This document shows, in pieces, positions 47,880 to 58,943 of a DNA stretch of 64,000 nucleotides. Location of the stretch: positions 5,001-69,000 of the forward strand of contig NC_058496.1 in NCBI RefSeq assembly GCF_020382885.2, given 5' to 3'. Every line of letters begins with the position of its first letter. Position 1 is the first letter of the stretch. Source of the stretch: Scatophagus argus. Taxonomy: Eukaryota; Chordata; Actinopteri; Scatophagidae. Position numbers and translations under genes: made by a program. The notes under the pieces are model-generated. The model did no database searches and was not told the origin of the DNA. It saw only the letters and a program-made list of their open reading frames with translations.

Positions 47880-48075
47880 CGTGCATTTCTGCACTTCTGG
47901 GGACAAAAATCTGTTCACACAGTCACACTGTGAGGACCCGTCTTCCTTATGAGGACCAAACTCAAGTACCCACAACAAATATAATCGAATATTAAGGTGA
48001 AAAGTTGCTTTATGGTTAGGGTGAGGTTAGGATTAGGCAAGTAATGTGATGGAAACATAACTGTGTGTGCGCGCG
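47880..48075 (+). repeat. interspersed repeat with GTTCACACAGTCACACTGTG core (copy 2)
   Basis: GGGGACAAAAATCTGTTCAC and ACAGTCACACTGTGAGGACC, AAGTTGCTTTATGGTTAGGG and GATGGAAACATAACTG parallel copy 1 at 29815, same orientation. Directly upstream of the fnbp1 CpG region. Confidence 0.6.
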
Positions 48076-48454
48076 TGCACTGAGCATGCTCAGTTGCAAC
48101 CCCACCCTGCTGTCACCCATACACACAACAATAAACGGGTTCCGCTGTATCAGAGAATAATAATCGGGATGTCAAATCAGTCCAATAAGCATCATTGATG
48201 GTATCAGTCCTCCAGCAGGTGGCGCTCTTCTCTAATTAATTACATTTTCAGCACTTTTTATTGATCCTTCAAATAAGCAATCAGAGCTAAAGTTAAAAGG
48301 TCCAGAGTCTTTCATCCAGTGAGAAATGAAGGTGAGTTTTGAGTTGTTGAGGACAGCAGCTGAGTGTTAACCATGTATTTAATGTCTTTACTGTCTCATT
48401 CATTATTATCACTAAAAACAACAGTCCCACAAAACATGCAGTACTCGCACATCA

Positions 48455-48605
48455 GTTCAATTCAGTTCAATTCAATTTTATTTATATAGCACCTTTTACA
48501 ATCAAAAAGGTGCTTTACAGAGACCCAGAGCCTGAACCCCCGAGCAAGCAGACAGTGGCAAGGAAAAACTCCCTTTTAACAGGAAGAAACCCTGAGCAGA
48601 AGAGC
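48455..48605 (-). mobile_element. L2-like terminus (inverted)
   Basis: (TTCAA)n TTTTATTTATATAGCACC, GGTGCTTTACAGAGACCCAG and AGTGGCAAGGAAAAACTCCC with AACAGGAAGAAACC: reversed 3' end of an L2-like LINE. Confidence 0.7.
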
Positions 48606-48834
48606 TTAAATTAAATACTTAATATGTAGCAGTACCACAGTGTAGAAATACAAGTAAAAGTCGTGCATTTAATTTGAAGTAAAAAAAAAAAATAACATAC
48701 CATAAAGGTAGTAGCAGTAAGTGCTCATTATGAATATTTTAGATTGATGTTGGATTTTCAGTGGATGTGAAGAAGTATCTTTTTCATCTTGAGTTAACTG
48801 TAATTATTGTCTGATAATTCAGAAAAGACTTTTT

Positions 48835-49220
48835 GCCATTGTAAGTGAAGAGGTTTCACATTACTAGGAATTTGTCTTGGTGATTGGTGCATACATAGAA
48901 CGTAACAAGTAACATATAATAGAAGAATGAAATAAAATAAAATAAAATAAAATAGAATAAGGTAACACAAAATAAAATAAGATAAGTAAAATAAATATGT
49001 TTCTGGAGGTAGTATAGTGCAAGTGGGTGAGGTAAACTGCAAGTGAACAGCAGGTGGATAATGACGAGCAAAATCAATTGCTAAGGTGCAGGGCAGCATG
49101 TTAGTCAGTTGGTGTTCAACAGTCTAACAGCACAGGGGAAGAAGCTGTTCTTGTGGCGAGAGGTTTTGGTCCGAATGGACCGTAACCTCCTGCCTGAAGG
49201 GAGTTTCACAAAGAGTTTTT
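48835..49220 (-). mobile_element. LINE 3' end (inverted)
   Basis: On the minus strand: coding end (LPSGRRLRSIRTKTS-type, deduced from GGTCCGAATGGACCGTAACC), 3'UTR, (TTTTA)n array and final ACCAATCACCAAGACAAATT. Same family as the ends near 13200 and 56395. Confidence 0.75.
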
Positions 49221-49224
49221 AAGT

Positions 49225-50525
49225 TATAATTGTGTAATAACTTAAAAATACTTTAGTAACAATTACTGTAATGCATTGTACTGGGAGACTCGAAGACCTG
49301 CAGGATGCATTGCACTGCAGGAAGTGAAAAGTGAATTCAGTTTCTGTCACTTGTGAAGAGATATTCTACATGCAGTCAGTTTGTTTGTTTGTTTGTGACG
49401 TGTTGACAGCGTTTCACAGCACAGACCTGCATATGGTACGGAGTTCAGGTCTAAGTATTTTACATTTTACTGTGGGTGAATACTCACTGTTGATTGGCTG
49501 CAGGATGTCCACTAAGCCCTGAGGATGGACGCTTCCTGATCACTGATCGAAATGAAAAAAAATAAAACAAAGTCAATAGCAACAAAGTGAAGAGCTGCAG
49601 TGCTTCGTTGTCAACACAGGATGGCGACTGCAACACACACACACAGACTCACGTCAAACCTGTTGGACATGCAGGGTGAGCTGCCGGTGCACTGAAAACA
49701 TATTAACTCTGTGAATTCATATCATTATTAATAACAGGCAGAGAGGCACCATGAAGTACTCTGAACCTTTCCTTCAGTAAAACTAATAGCACAATATAAT
49801 CAGTATAACCCGGTAAATGCACTTTAAGTAAAGAGAGAAGAAATACTCAGTGCAGCTGATGATTCTTTTCACTTTGATTCCTCTCCTGATAATTTTCTCC
49901 ATGAATCCACTGATTGTTTGGTTTGTCAAACTGGTGAAAATAGTGAGAAATGTGGACCCAAAGTGACTCCTTCACAGAGTTTGTTCAGTCCAACCAACAG
50001 TACAAAGCTCAGCATTATTACAAACACATTCAGATGCAAAAAAAATGTGTATCACTTTTAAATGTAATTTCAAAGAGATGTCATTGGTGTGATTTAGGGA
50101 AACTTCTGATGTCAGTCAGGTCCAGGTCCAGGTTTTGATCCAGGATCAGCGTTATCTGTGATGACTTTACAGTGACAGTAAATATCAGCTGTAACGTCTG
50201 CAGGGTCACAGCACAAACCTTTTCATCGGATCTGCAGCTGAAATGTCAGCGAGTCCTTCAGTATGAAGGTCCCTCACACTCTTACACTCTTTTATTAAGT
50301 ATCAGAGACTTCATCTTGAATACGTCTTTACAGGATCAGTATGCTCATCTCACTCTGTCACTGGGTTTTCATTGTGACTGCAGAAGTAAACACCAAAGGA
50401 AACGTTTGAGTTTAACATGAGAAATCAGCCATCTGTCCAGGCTGCTTCTTCTGAGATGGAGACTGTGACAATGAATGAAGCAATGATTTAACTGAAACCT
50501 TATTTTTAAACGTTTGAAACATGCT
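49225..50525. other. intergenic sequence between fnbp1 and med27, no gene seen
   Basis: No exon with convincing splice sites and no recognised transposon. Short AC repeat at 49633. Confidence 0.5.
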
Positions 50526-50532
50526 ACCTTTT

Positions 50533-50783
50533 CAATTTCAATTCAATTCAATTCAGTTTATTTATATAGCGCCAATTCACAACAAAAGTTATCTCATGAC
50601 ACTTTCCAATTTGAGCAGGTCGAGACCAAACTCTTTAATTAAATTGTGAAATAGAGAGAGCCCAACATTCCCCCTTGAGCAAGCACTTGGCGACAGTGGC
50701 GAGGAAAAACTGCCTTTTAGTAGGCAGAAACCTCGGAGCAGACCCCGGCTCAAGATGGGCGGCCATCTGCCTTGACCGGTTGA

Positions 50784-50830
<47 letters not shown>

Positions 50831-50960
50831 CAGAGAGAGCAAGGGAGAGAGGCAGAGGGGGGGGGGTGTGAGAGAAGGAGCACACAAGCAGAGATGCATA
50901 GCAGCAGTAATAATACCAGAAGTATCGGAAAAGTAGATAATGATAATGACAATAATGACA
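50533..50960 (-). mobile_element. L2 3'UTR and terminus (inverted)
   Basis: (TTCAA)n TTTATTTATATAGCGCC, GTTATCTCATGACACTTTCC, GAGGAAAAACTGCCTTTTAG and CGGCCATCTGCCTTGACCGG, then a (GA)n array of about 45 bp and GGTGTGAGAGAAGGAGC. Confidence 0.85.
50786..50831. repeat. (GA)n microsatellite inside L2
   Basis: About 22 perfect GA units, an expansion of the CT-rich part of the L2 3'UTR. Confidence 0.9.
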
Positions 50961-50964
50961 AAAA

Positions 50965-51720
50965 ACCAGTTTGTACATCTGTCGCTTTAACGCGAAGTTC
51001 GACTGTTTTTGTAATTGTCGGCAAACGCAGTGCCAGAGCTCTGATGTAAGAACATTATGAACACTTATGACAGCTAACATTAGACGCCATGGTAACAACA
51101 TTAACACCCAAAATTACATTCAGCTCTTACTTCACACATAATCATAACTCGTCACATCATGCGCTGGCCTTCATCTCTGCTGCCAGACACGAAACCAGCT
51201 TTTCTTTAGTTTTTTTTTGGCAAAGTCAAAAAACATCGCTCTCATTTTCAGCCACTCCTTGATTTCAAAAATTCATCAGTTGAAGTGATCGAACTGCATG
51301 AAATCCAGGTTTCAACACAGAATATAAAAGTATTTGAAGGCTATGGTTCAGACATTCTTAATAGGAAAACTCTCAGCTGTCCAAACATGTAGAAGCAGGT
51401 CATGTGACTATTAAAGGTCAGAGGTCATCAGACTGCATGAATCACAATCATAATAAAGTGTGATATTTCATTTGTATGGTAATTTAACAGAGAGCATCTG
51501 TACGTTTCTCTCTGACTGCAGATCAATAATTGATGAAGGTTAATGATTCCAGTTGGAGGGCCTCTGGAGTTTGTGATGAAATCATCTCTGAGCTGCAGGA
51601 CACCAACTTCATTCCAATCTGACAGCCTGTTATTAATAAACCGATGTTTTATTAATGAAACATTTCAATCTGCTACCTTTACACCTCAACTGTAGTTTGA
51701 ATTAACTTTATTAAGATCAT
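50965..51720. other. non-coding sequence downstream of med27, no gene seen
   Basis: Likely includes the med27 3'UTR in its right part, but no clear poly(A) signal can be tied to it. A (CA)n tract of about 10 units is at 51727. Confidence 0.4.
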
Positions 51721-51848
51721 TCTCTCACACACACACACACACACACCTGCATAAAAAATTGAAATCAAACTTTATTCAAACAGTTTTTTACATAAAATAC
51801 AAAAAAAACAAAACACATATAATAAACTTGTAAACAGGAAGGGTGTGT

Positions 51849-51983
51849 TCACATGCGGCAGGTGTCATGAAATGCCTCCAGGGTTCTAAAGTCCCTCCAT
51901 GTTGGAGGAAGTCCATCCTGCAGGAAGCGACCACAGCGCTGGCACGAAGACTGGAAGAGCTTAATGTAGCTCCGCAGCCAGGT
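51849..51983 (-). CDS. med27: med27 coding exon 8 (stop)
   Basis: TWLRSYIKLFQSSCQRCGRF through EAFHDTCRM then TGA; carries the CX2C/HX2C cluster. Confidence 0.96.
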   Translation of the reverse strand, partial: TWLRSYIKLFQSSCQRCGRFLQDGLPPTWRDFRTLEAFHDTCRM

Positions 51984-54900
51984 CTACAGAGAGACAGACA
52001 GGTGAGACTGACAGATATTGGCAGAGGCAGATGGGTAGGGCTCATTGATCAGTTATCAATCAGTGTCTCACCATGAAAGATCGAACCACAACATCAGGCA
52101 TCTGGGGCAACTGGTAGTGCAGCAGAGCAGTGGTAGCATGATCCGTTACCTAGCAACAGCACAACCAATCAGAGCACTGCACACTACACACAGGTATCAT
52201 TAAGATTTTACTGATACCGTCAATACGTCTACATACCGATGTCAATACGTCTACATACCGATACTTATCAATACTTTCTGTTTCTTTGGAATGACAACAT
52301 GAAAGACGTTAAGGTGGTTACTTCCCATGCACAAATGTACAGTCCGCGTACATCACTTTTTCATCACATTTGGAGACGTGAGCCCATGTAGGATGTCAAG
52401 ATGGGGTTACATTCACTGACTAAGTGAACCCTGCTGGGGTCTGGATTGCCAGCGGCTTCGCCACCATGAGAGGACGGTTAGGACTTTGTTAGACTGAATG
52501 AACAGCACATAAACACATCCCAACTGCAGTTCAGGTAAGGACAGAAGAGTCTTACCTTCTGGAACACCTGGTACTGAGACTTGGTCCAAATGTCCAGCTG
52601 AGAAGGACAGACAGAGATATTACCATGGAGACTGATGGACAGGGTTCAGATATTACCTGCCTCATGTTGATCTCTCACCTTTCCGTCTTCATTGTAAACG
52701 TTTTCACTGAAACCTCGAACAACAGTTCTGTCGATGAACAGTGAACGCATCACTACAATCGCCTTCAACACCTTTCCCAGAGTTACCTGAGAGGGAGACG
52801 GGTGAGACAGCTGAGACACTGACACAGTCACTACATGTCCTGAAAACACCTGTACGTCTCCAAAGACTTTCCAACTAATCCAGAATGCCGCAGCACATGT
52901 ACTGTCAAAAACTTATATTAGAGATCATATTTCTCCTGTGTTGGCTTCTCAAGCTCCTCTACTATGGAACCATCTTCCGGTTTCGGTTCGGGAGGCGGAC
53001 ACCCTCTCTATATTTAAGAGTAGACTAAAAACTTTCCTGTTAGATAAAGCTTATAGTTAGGGCTGGTTTAGGCTGGTCTCTAGTTATGCTGCTATAGACT
53101 TAGACTGCCGGGGAGGATCTCCCATGATGCACTGAGCTTCTCTCTCCTCCTCTAACTCTCCTTCTGCACACATTTATGTCCCATTAATGCATGTTACTAA
53201 CTCAACTTCTTCCCTGGAGTCTTTGTGCTTTCTGGTCTCTCAGGTTCCCATGAATCGTGGTTGGACCTCCTGCTGCGGTCCTGCTTGACACTGGTGACTG
53301 TTATTACCACCTGTTATATTTCTGCATTATTATTATTATTACTACTATCAAAATCATTATTATTATTGTTGTTAATAATATATTTTATCGTTCCAATACA
53401 GTATTGGAATGATAAAAAATGGATAATGCGACATTATTGGCTCTGTGTCTCTCTCACAACTGGTCAAGGCAGATGGCCACCCACATTGAGTGGGTGACAC
53501 CAAGTGCTTGCTCATGGGGGTTTTGTTGGGTTTCTCTAAAAAATCAAATTAAATGTTTGGTCTAGACCTGCTCTAATTGGAAAGTGTCATGATATAACTT
53601 CTGTTGTGATTTGGTGCTATATGAATTGAACTGAATTGAAAAATATTTTGTCATTACCAGCAGTACAGCAGATGTCCCGTTAGGTCTGAACAGCTCAATG
53701 GTCATATCAGGAAACATCCTGCCGATCCGAGAGATGACATCATCCACATACCTGTACACAGAGGAACAGAGTATTGCAGTACTGTGAAGGAGGTGTTACA
53801 GTAATTTAGTTCAGCTGACTTTGGCTGTGGTCTGGTTCATGGTTTACAGATGGTCTGAGCCAGCCGGAGAACTCGGGTTCTGACAGCAGGTCAGGCTGCA
53901 CTTTGTTGTCACCTTGTGCTGACGGAGAAATATCAGAGTACTGATATGATCAGAGTGTAACTGTACTGCGATGGGAAGAATGACACACAGCTGTAACACT
54001 TTTTAAAAGGTCGACAAAGTACAACCAAACAACTTAAAATCAAAGAGTACCACTGCAGTATTACTGTAATATATACTACTCTAGTATCATAGCAGTATGT
54101 GTGACTGCAGTACTCACTGAGGAGGTAGTACCAGAGTACTGGGTTGAACTTTGGGTCGTCTCTTGGCTGAAGCTCCCATCTGATTGGCCGATCGTTTCAG
54201 TGACTGTTGATTCAGCAAACTAGAGGCCAAACCGGCGTGGTACTGCAACTACACACAGAAATACACAAACATGTGCATACAAAAGACGCACCACCGCCTT
54301 CATTATCATCATCATCATAGAAATGTTGGGCAGACTGCATTAAGTAATTTCCCAGCTTGGAATTAATAAAGGAAATTTAAAAAAATGTACTGGTTTGGAG
54401 TTGCACTGCCGCCCACCAATAGAGAAGGATGTCTTCCCCCCTCACATTTACCTTGTTGGACCACTTGTAGGCCTGCAGCAGCTGAGAATATAATGGAGTT
54501 TTGTCCTGAACTGGATCCAGACTGAGAAGACCACTATTGTGGAGAGGATGAGACTCTGAGGGCCGACCAACCAGACCACTGAGACGCTCCAACTCACTGA
54601 GACAGACAAAACAGACAGACAGACAGGTGGAAACAGTGTGAGAATCAGTGTGTTTGAATGAATGAAACACATTTAATTTAATAAAATAAATGAAACCAGC
54701 TGAGCTCTGTAGGTCAAACTTCCCTGAACAGTCAGCTGACCGCCCAGACAGATCCACAGATGACGCCATAACCTTCCTGCTGCACAAGACACTTTCCCAC
54801 GTAGACACTAGGATGAGGAACTATGTGAGAGTGCTGTTTGTGGACTACAGCTCAGCATTCAATACCATAGTCCCCTCCAGGCTGGTAACTAAGCTGTGTG

Positions 54901-56645
54901 ATCTTGGACTGAACTCCTCCCTGTGCAGGTGGATCCACAGCTTCCTTACTGACAGACAACAGGTGGTACGCGTGGGCCCCCATAGCTCATCCCCCCTCAC
55001 CCTCAACACTGGATCCGTCCACTCTGCATCTGGGGTGGTCTGAGGTGGAGAGGGTGGACAGTTTTAAATACCTCAGTGTGACCATCACACGGGACCGGTT
55101 CTGGTCACTGCACATTCACAGGACTGTGAAGAAGGCCAGGCAGCGTCTGTTCCACCTCAGACGCCTCAGAGACTTCAGGCTCCCCCTCAAGGTGCTCAGG
55201 AACTTTTACACCTGCACCACTGAGAGCATCTTGAGTGGGAGCATCACCACATGGATGGGCAGCTGCACAAAGCAGGACCTCTCGGCCTTTAGGAGGGAAG
55301 TCCGCTCAGCTGAGTGGACATTCAGAACAACTTTACCCGACCTGCAGGACATTTACATCAAACGATGCAGGTCGAGAGCTGAGAAGATCCTCAGGCAGCC
55401 CCATCACCCCGGACACTCACTCTTCTCCCTGCTGCCATCAGGCCGTCGGTTCTGCTGCCTGAGAACCAACACTGAGAGGATGAGGAGAAGCTTCTTCCCC
55501 CAGGCCATCCATCTGCTCAAGAGTGAGCGTTAATCTGGACAATCCCACTCCCACCTGCACTACATGTAAATACTGCACATTTTCACATTTTAAATTTTAT
55601 TATTTTTTTTATAAGCGTTCTATTTTACAATATTTAAATTTTACTTACCTATTTTTTGGTAGCAGGGACACAAAGAATTTCACTGCACATTGTACCGTGT
55701 ATGATTGTGTGTGTGACAAATAAACCTATCTTGTATCTTATCTTGTATCTTGTACAGTCTACATCCATGAACCCTACTGGTGTCTCCTCTGGTTTGGTGT
55801 CCACAAACAGACAACATGTGAATAAATCCAGACGACTGTGTTTTTGTTCAGCAGCAGCGTACAGACATCGGTGCTGAACTGCACAGAAAAAAATGAGTCA
55901 AAAGTTAAATGCAGTCTGGTGTGAGTTAGCAGGGAGAACTGGACCCTTCGTAGGCAGCCTGTCCCGGCTGTCTGGGCCATCTTATCTGTATGACGGACTC
56001 ACTGTTAACCTGTGTGGTGGTTCACCTGTGGTTCGGTGGGTTTGCACACTAACAATTCATTTTTTAAGCTTAAATCCACAGAAAAGTCATTAAGAAGCAA
56101 CACGATCTGGAACGCCGGACTTAACAAGAATTTCCCTCCAGGGATAAATAAAGGAATTCTGATTCTGATTGCTGTTTAAAATGTTTATGAGTGTTAAGTC
56201 TACAAACCAGCAGCATATAAATGTTGTCTGATGGCAACATTTACATGCTTACATCCCTTTGAGAAACTCCCTTCAGGCAGGAGGTTACGGTCCATTCGGA
56301 CCAAAACCTCACGCCACAAGAACAGCTTCCTGTGTAATGTGAAACTGTATAAGTGAAGACACTTACATGGCAATAAAGACGATTCTGATTCTGAACTGAA
56401 ACCCTGAGTCTCCGCTGATGTACTGTGGTGTGGCGCACTCACTTGAGGTCTCTGTTGACTGCCTGCAGGTTGTCCTGAAATTCGGCTATAAACTGCTTCT
56501 CTCGGCCCTCCAACGTCTCTCGGTTCTTCATACCGTCCTTCAGGGACTCAAACACGCGGCTCACGCTGGAGCGGAGTGCCTGTATGCCGCTGATGGCATG
56601 AGAGAAAGCGTCCAAATTCACCCCAACGTTCACCACGTCTGCCAT
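51849..56645 (-). CDS. med27: med27, Mediator complex subunit 27 (eight coding exons)
   Basis: Nuclear subunit of the Mediator co-activator, which bridges transcription factors and RNA polymerase II. Exons 56645-56443, 54596-54452, 54248-54118, 53751-53658, 52786-52679, 52597-52556, 52149-52072 and 51983-51849 join in phase to 311 aa, the length I recall for human MED27. Family sequences: LDAFSHAISGIQALRSSVSR near the N-terminus, HPLHNSGLLSLDPVQDKTPL, QSLKRSANQMGASAKRRPK, YVDDVISRIGRMFPDM, RSLFIDRTVVRGFSENVY, HYQLPQMPDVVVRSFM and a C-terminal CX2C (281, 284) with HX2C (306, 309) that could bind zinc. Intron 1 carries a LINE and intron 4 an L2 3' end, both antisense. Constitutive expression is expected, and the promoter-proximal DNA is CpG-rich. 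Confidence 0.96.
52072..52149 (-). CDS. med27: med27 coding exon 7
   Basis: Twenty-six codons, VTDHATTALLHYQLPQMPDV VVRSFM; acceptor TTGCTAG, donor GTGAGA. Confidence 0.95.
52556..52597 (-). CDS. med27: med27 coding exon 6
   Basis: Fourteen codons, LDIWTKSQYQVFQK, with acceptor CTTCTCAG and donor GTAAGA; found from the family alignment and phase because it is short. Confidence 0.93.
52679..52786 (-). CDS. med27: med27 coding exon 5
   Basis: Thirty-six codons, VTLGKVLKAIVVMRSLFIDR through YNEDGK; donor GTGAGA. Confidence 0.96.
52865..53645 (+). mobile_element. L2 3' end in med27 intron 4
   Basis: Internally deleted L2: CAGAATGCCGCAGCACATGT, then AGCTCCTCTACTATGGAACC, TATTTAAGAGTAGACTAAAA, GACTTAGACTGCCGGGGAG, GGTTGGACCTCCTGCTGCGG, and terminus TTGGTGCTATATGAATTGAA. 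Antisense to med27. Confidence 0.85.
53658..53751 (-). CDS. med27: med27 coding exon 4
   Basis: 94 nt, (Q)YVDDVISRIGRMFPDMTI through NGTSAVLL; donor GTAATG, acceptor TGTACAG. Confidence 0.95.
54118..54248 (-). CDS. med27: med27 coding exon 3
   Basis: 131 nt, LQYHAGLASSLLNQQSLKRS through STLVLPP; donor GTGAGT splits a Gln codon. Basic SAKRRPK stretch. Confidence 0.95.
54452..54596 (-). CDS. med27: med27 coding exon 2
   Basis: 145 nt, (N)ELERLSGLVGRPSESHPL through QAYKWSNK; acceptor GTCTCAG, donor GTAAAT. Confidence 0.96.
54690..55745 (+). mobile_element. jockey/CR1-like LINE, RT and 3' end, in med27 intron 1
   Basis: Two long frames: 54760-55040 with [51 protein letters not shown]; and 55045-55533 with VDSFKYLSVTITRDRFWSLH, FHLRRLRDFRLPLKVLRNFY, HSLFSLLPSGRRFCCLRTN. 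A deletion removes the GAPQG-to-YADD region between them. Tail with (TATCTTG)n near 55730. It is the least decayed LINE coding end in the window. Confidence 0.88.
56125..56398 (+). mobile_element. two LINE 3' termini side by side
   Basis: 56128-56172 ends GGGATAAATAAAGGAATTCT GATT. 56255-56398 carries the coding end AGGAGGTTACGGTCCATTCG and tail TGGCAATAAAGACGATTCTG. Both lie just downstream of med27 exon 1, within intron 1. Confidence 0.7.
56443..56645 (-). CDS. med27: med27 coding exon 1
   Basis: 203 nt, MADVVNVGVNLDAFSHAISG through LQAVNRDL; donor GTGAGT after AA, so that Asn is completed by the T of exon 2. Confidence 0.96.
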
Positions 56646-56679
56646 TTTCAGCTACTGTTTCTGTCTGCTACCGCTGCTG

Positions 56680-56735
56680 GCGCACAGCTATGGCGTCACA
56701 TGGTCCGCAGGCGCACAAATATGGCGTCACCAGCA
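56680..56735. promoter_or_regulatory. duplicated TGACGCCA (CREB/ATF-like) words upstream of med27
   Basis: ATGGCGTCAC occurs at 56690-56699 and 56721-56730, 31 bp apart, each preceded by a GCGCAC(A)-type word, inside a CpG-rich stretch 45-85 bp upstream of the med27 start codon. The reverse complement, GTGACGCCAT, resembles ATF/CREB sites. Function is inferred. Confidence 0.4.
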
Positions 56736-56837
56736 GCGGGCGCAAACCACAGACATAGTAAAGAGTAGACGCCACCACAGATATATATAGAAGACATCAC
56801 ATCGACCTCTACTGCCTATTGGCGCTGATGAGCCGCG

Positions 56838-56852
56838 GGGCCGCCATCTTGG
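56838..56852. promoter_or_regulatory. YY1-like site upstream of med27
   Basis: GGGCCGCCATCTTGG contains the reverse complement of the AAGATGGCGGC consensus bound by YY1, common in promoters of housekeeping genes. It lies about 195 bp upstream of the med27 start codon. Function is inferred. Confidence 0.4.
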
Positions 56853-56879
56853 ACCGGTCACCCGCTCCACTCAGAGTAA

Positions 56880-57212
56880 TAGAATAGAATCAACTTTATT
56901 GGCAGTATATATATTTTTACACACATACTGAATTTGAATACTGCAGTTATCCCATCCCTAGTTGAACACACACATGCAACACCCGGCAAATTACATGCAG
57001 TGAAACACACACAGGAGCAGTGGGCAGCATCAGGCGCCCAGGGAGCATATTGGGGGGTTAAGTGCCTTGCTCAAGGGCACATCAGCCAGCTAATGGAGGG
57101 GGGGGGGGGCATTTTTCACATTAATCACTCCACCACACCCAAATTTTTCCTGCCCGTCCGGTGGGGGAATCGAACCGGTGACCTTCCGATCACAAGCCGC
57201 TTCTCAATTTTT
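56880..57212 (-). mobile_element. tRNA-derived SINE, family B
   Basis: On the minus strand: AGCGGCTTGTGATCGGAAGG TCACCGGTTCGATTCCCCCACC, CTTGAGCAAGGCACTTAACC, TGCCAATAAAGTTGATTCTA. Same family as the 7850 copy. Confidence 0.85.
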
Positions 57213-57316
57213 TTATTATTGATGTAAAAATTGTTTTTTATCGTTCCAATACTGTTATTATCATTGTTGTTATGCATCTCTGTTGACCCCCCCCCCCCCT
57301 TCTTTGTCTCTCTGTC

Positions 57317-57416
57317 TGTCTCTTTCTCTGTCTCTGTCTCTCTCTAGCTGTCTCTCTCAAAGAGCACAGCTTCTTCTTTAAAATTACATCTGAAAATCCA
57401 ACAAACCTGTCGAGAT
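57317..57416 (+). repeat. left arm of a 100-bp inverted repeat upstream of ntng2
   Basis: Includes TCTAGCTGTCTCTCTCAAAG AGCACAG and TCTGAAAATCCAACAAA. It pairs with the arm at 59633-59730; about 95% complementary by eye. Confidence 0.75.
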
Positions 57417-57504
57417 TTTTGTATGTCCAACTGACTGAACAAAAGAGTGCAGGTCATCTGTTCAGTTCTGTCTCTTTGTGAATTTTCCCAGTACTAACAA
57501 AGGC

Positions 57505-57720
57505 CTATGATGAACTTTATTAATCCCACAGTGGGGAAATTCACTTGTCGTGGCAGCTCACAAGAACAGAAAAGAGTGCAAAAAGCAAAAAGTGTTACAA
57601 AAAATATAGAGATAATAAATTAACAACTTAAATAAACACTGTACAATATACAGCTATATACAAGTCTGCATAAGAGAGGACAAGCGGACTCTCTTTTATC
57701 TTATCTATGGTTGCTTATTG
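57505..57720 (-). mobile_element. LINE 3'-tail fragment (inverted)
   Basis: ATGAACTTTATTAATCCCAC AGTGGGGAAATTCACTTGTC, GTGGCAGCTCACAAGAACAG, AAAAGCAAAAAGTGTTACAA; close to the tail nested at 39568. Confidence 0.75.
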
Positions 57721-57724
57721 AATC

Positions 57725-58585
57725 ACATTTCAAAACTTTACTTTCTGGGGTGTTAGAGAATTATTTCAGTTCTCTGCTTGTTGTCTCTCTGAGCCATCTC
57801 TCTTCATCCAGGAGGCAGGTCATCTAAACCCCAATTCCTTGGGGAGTTGCATCTCACTGTATCTCATTGAGACACCATCAATTCCGGTGTGCAGTCTAAG
57901 TATAAGCTTTGCGGTATGCAGTGACCTATGACCCTTACCTAAGACTCATATATGTTGACTAGAGAGGAGAGCAGACTTCAGAATTGGCTTGGCAGTGCAC
58001 TGAGTAGCATCAGTTCACCGTTAACGTTGTTTCTCCTCGGCCGAGTCTCATTAAAACACTTCATACTCTGTCTCCAGAGCCTCCTACTCTCATCTGAGTT
58101 GAAGGTTTTCCTCCACAAGTGGGAAAAGTACTATGATTTATGTACTACTGGTAATCTTCTTATTTTACTCGAGAAATTTCTTATTCATTAAGCTAAATTT
58201 CATTTCCGTATGCTGTTGGTCACATCAACAAATGAAAAATGACATTGTGCTGAGGATTAATCAAAGGATTGTTGGGTACAGCTCTGGCGTAGCTACAGTT
58301 GTTGCACCAGGAGGTCACTACCACCACCCACCTGACAAAACCTCCAATTGTCTCACCCAGCAGAGAAAACTCTGCTTACCCCCCCGAGGATGGACTCTCT
58401 CTCTACTCCAGGATCTCTTCAGTCCTGCTGCAGTCCGATTCGTCTGTCAAGTCGAGTGGGCAGGAAATTTCATGTCCATGAAATCTGTTCTTCTTTGCCA
58501 AAAGGAAAAGAAAATAGTATTCCCACTTTGTTTTTCTTCCTTTTTTCTTTTCTGTTTGTTGTTTCTTGTTGAAACATTTTGTAGT
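57725..58585. other. upstream intergenic region of ntng2, no gene seen
   Basis: Several short open frames (58133-58639, for example) lack splice signals or family resemblance. Unrecognised sequence. Confidence 0.4.
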
Positions 58586-58589
58586 TCAG

Positions 58590-58780
58590 AGAGGTGGAGT
58601 AAGAGAGAGAGAGGAACACAGACAGACAGGGAGACATAATGAGGGAGACAGAGAGAGAGAGAGAGAGAGAAAGACACAGAGAGAGAGACAAACAGAGAGA
58701 GAGGGACAGACAGAGAGAGAGAGAAAGAGAGAGATACAGAGAGGGAGGGAGGGAGGGAAGAAGAGGTGGAGCTGGAGAGT
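58590..58780. repeat. purine-rich GAGA/GACA low-complexity tract
   Basis: Dense GAGAGA and GACAGA units. Frames across it on both strands (RERERQ-type or LSLSLS-type) are low-complexity artefacts. Confidence 0.85.
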
Positions 58781-58789
58781 CTGTTGAGA

Positions 58790-58943
58790 GGTTTATCTTC
58801 AGGAGGAGGGGAGGCAGAAAGAACAGATCGGAGATTAGAAAAGATAAAAAAGAAGAAGAGAAAGAGAAGAAGAAAAGGACGTTCAGATTTTTGTCATCTT
58901 TTTAATCAGCTTATGAAGGACTCACCTGATGACAGACAGACAG
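58790..58943 (+). other. ntng2: candidate non-coding 5' exon of ntng2
   Basis: Ends CAGACAGACAG before a perfect GTGAGT donor (58944-58949), about 2.7 kb upstream of an acceptor TTTTGTTGCAG at 61611 that precedes the coding exon. Netrin-G genes in mammals have an untranslated first exon. The 5' limit and use are inferred. Confidence 0.35.

Noticed and set aside
50589..51107. 172-codon minus-strand frame
   Set aside because: It translates an inverted L2 3'UTR with a GA microsatellite plus flanking sequence; no coding family.
58133..58639. 168-codon plus-strand frame as an upstream ntng2 or novel gene exon
   Set aside because: Heterogeneous composition, no splice consensus at suitable phase, no recognised family; ends in the GACA-rich tract.
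58447..58905. Several overlapping frames on both strands (RERERER and LSLSLSL)
   Set aside because: Low-complexity GAGA/GACA tract; no splice sites or family.
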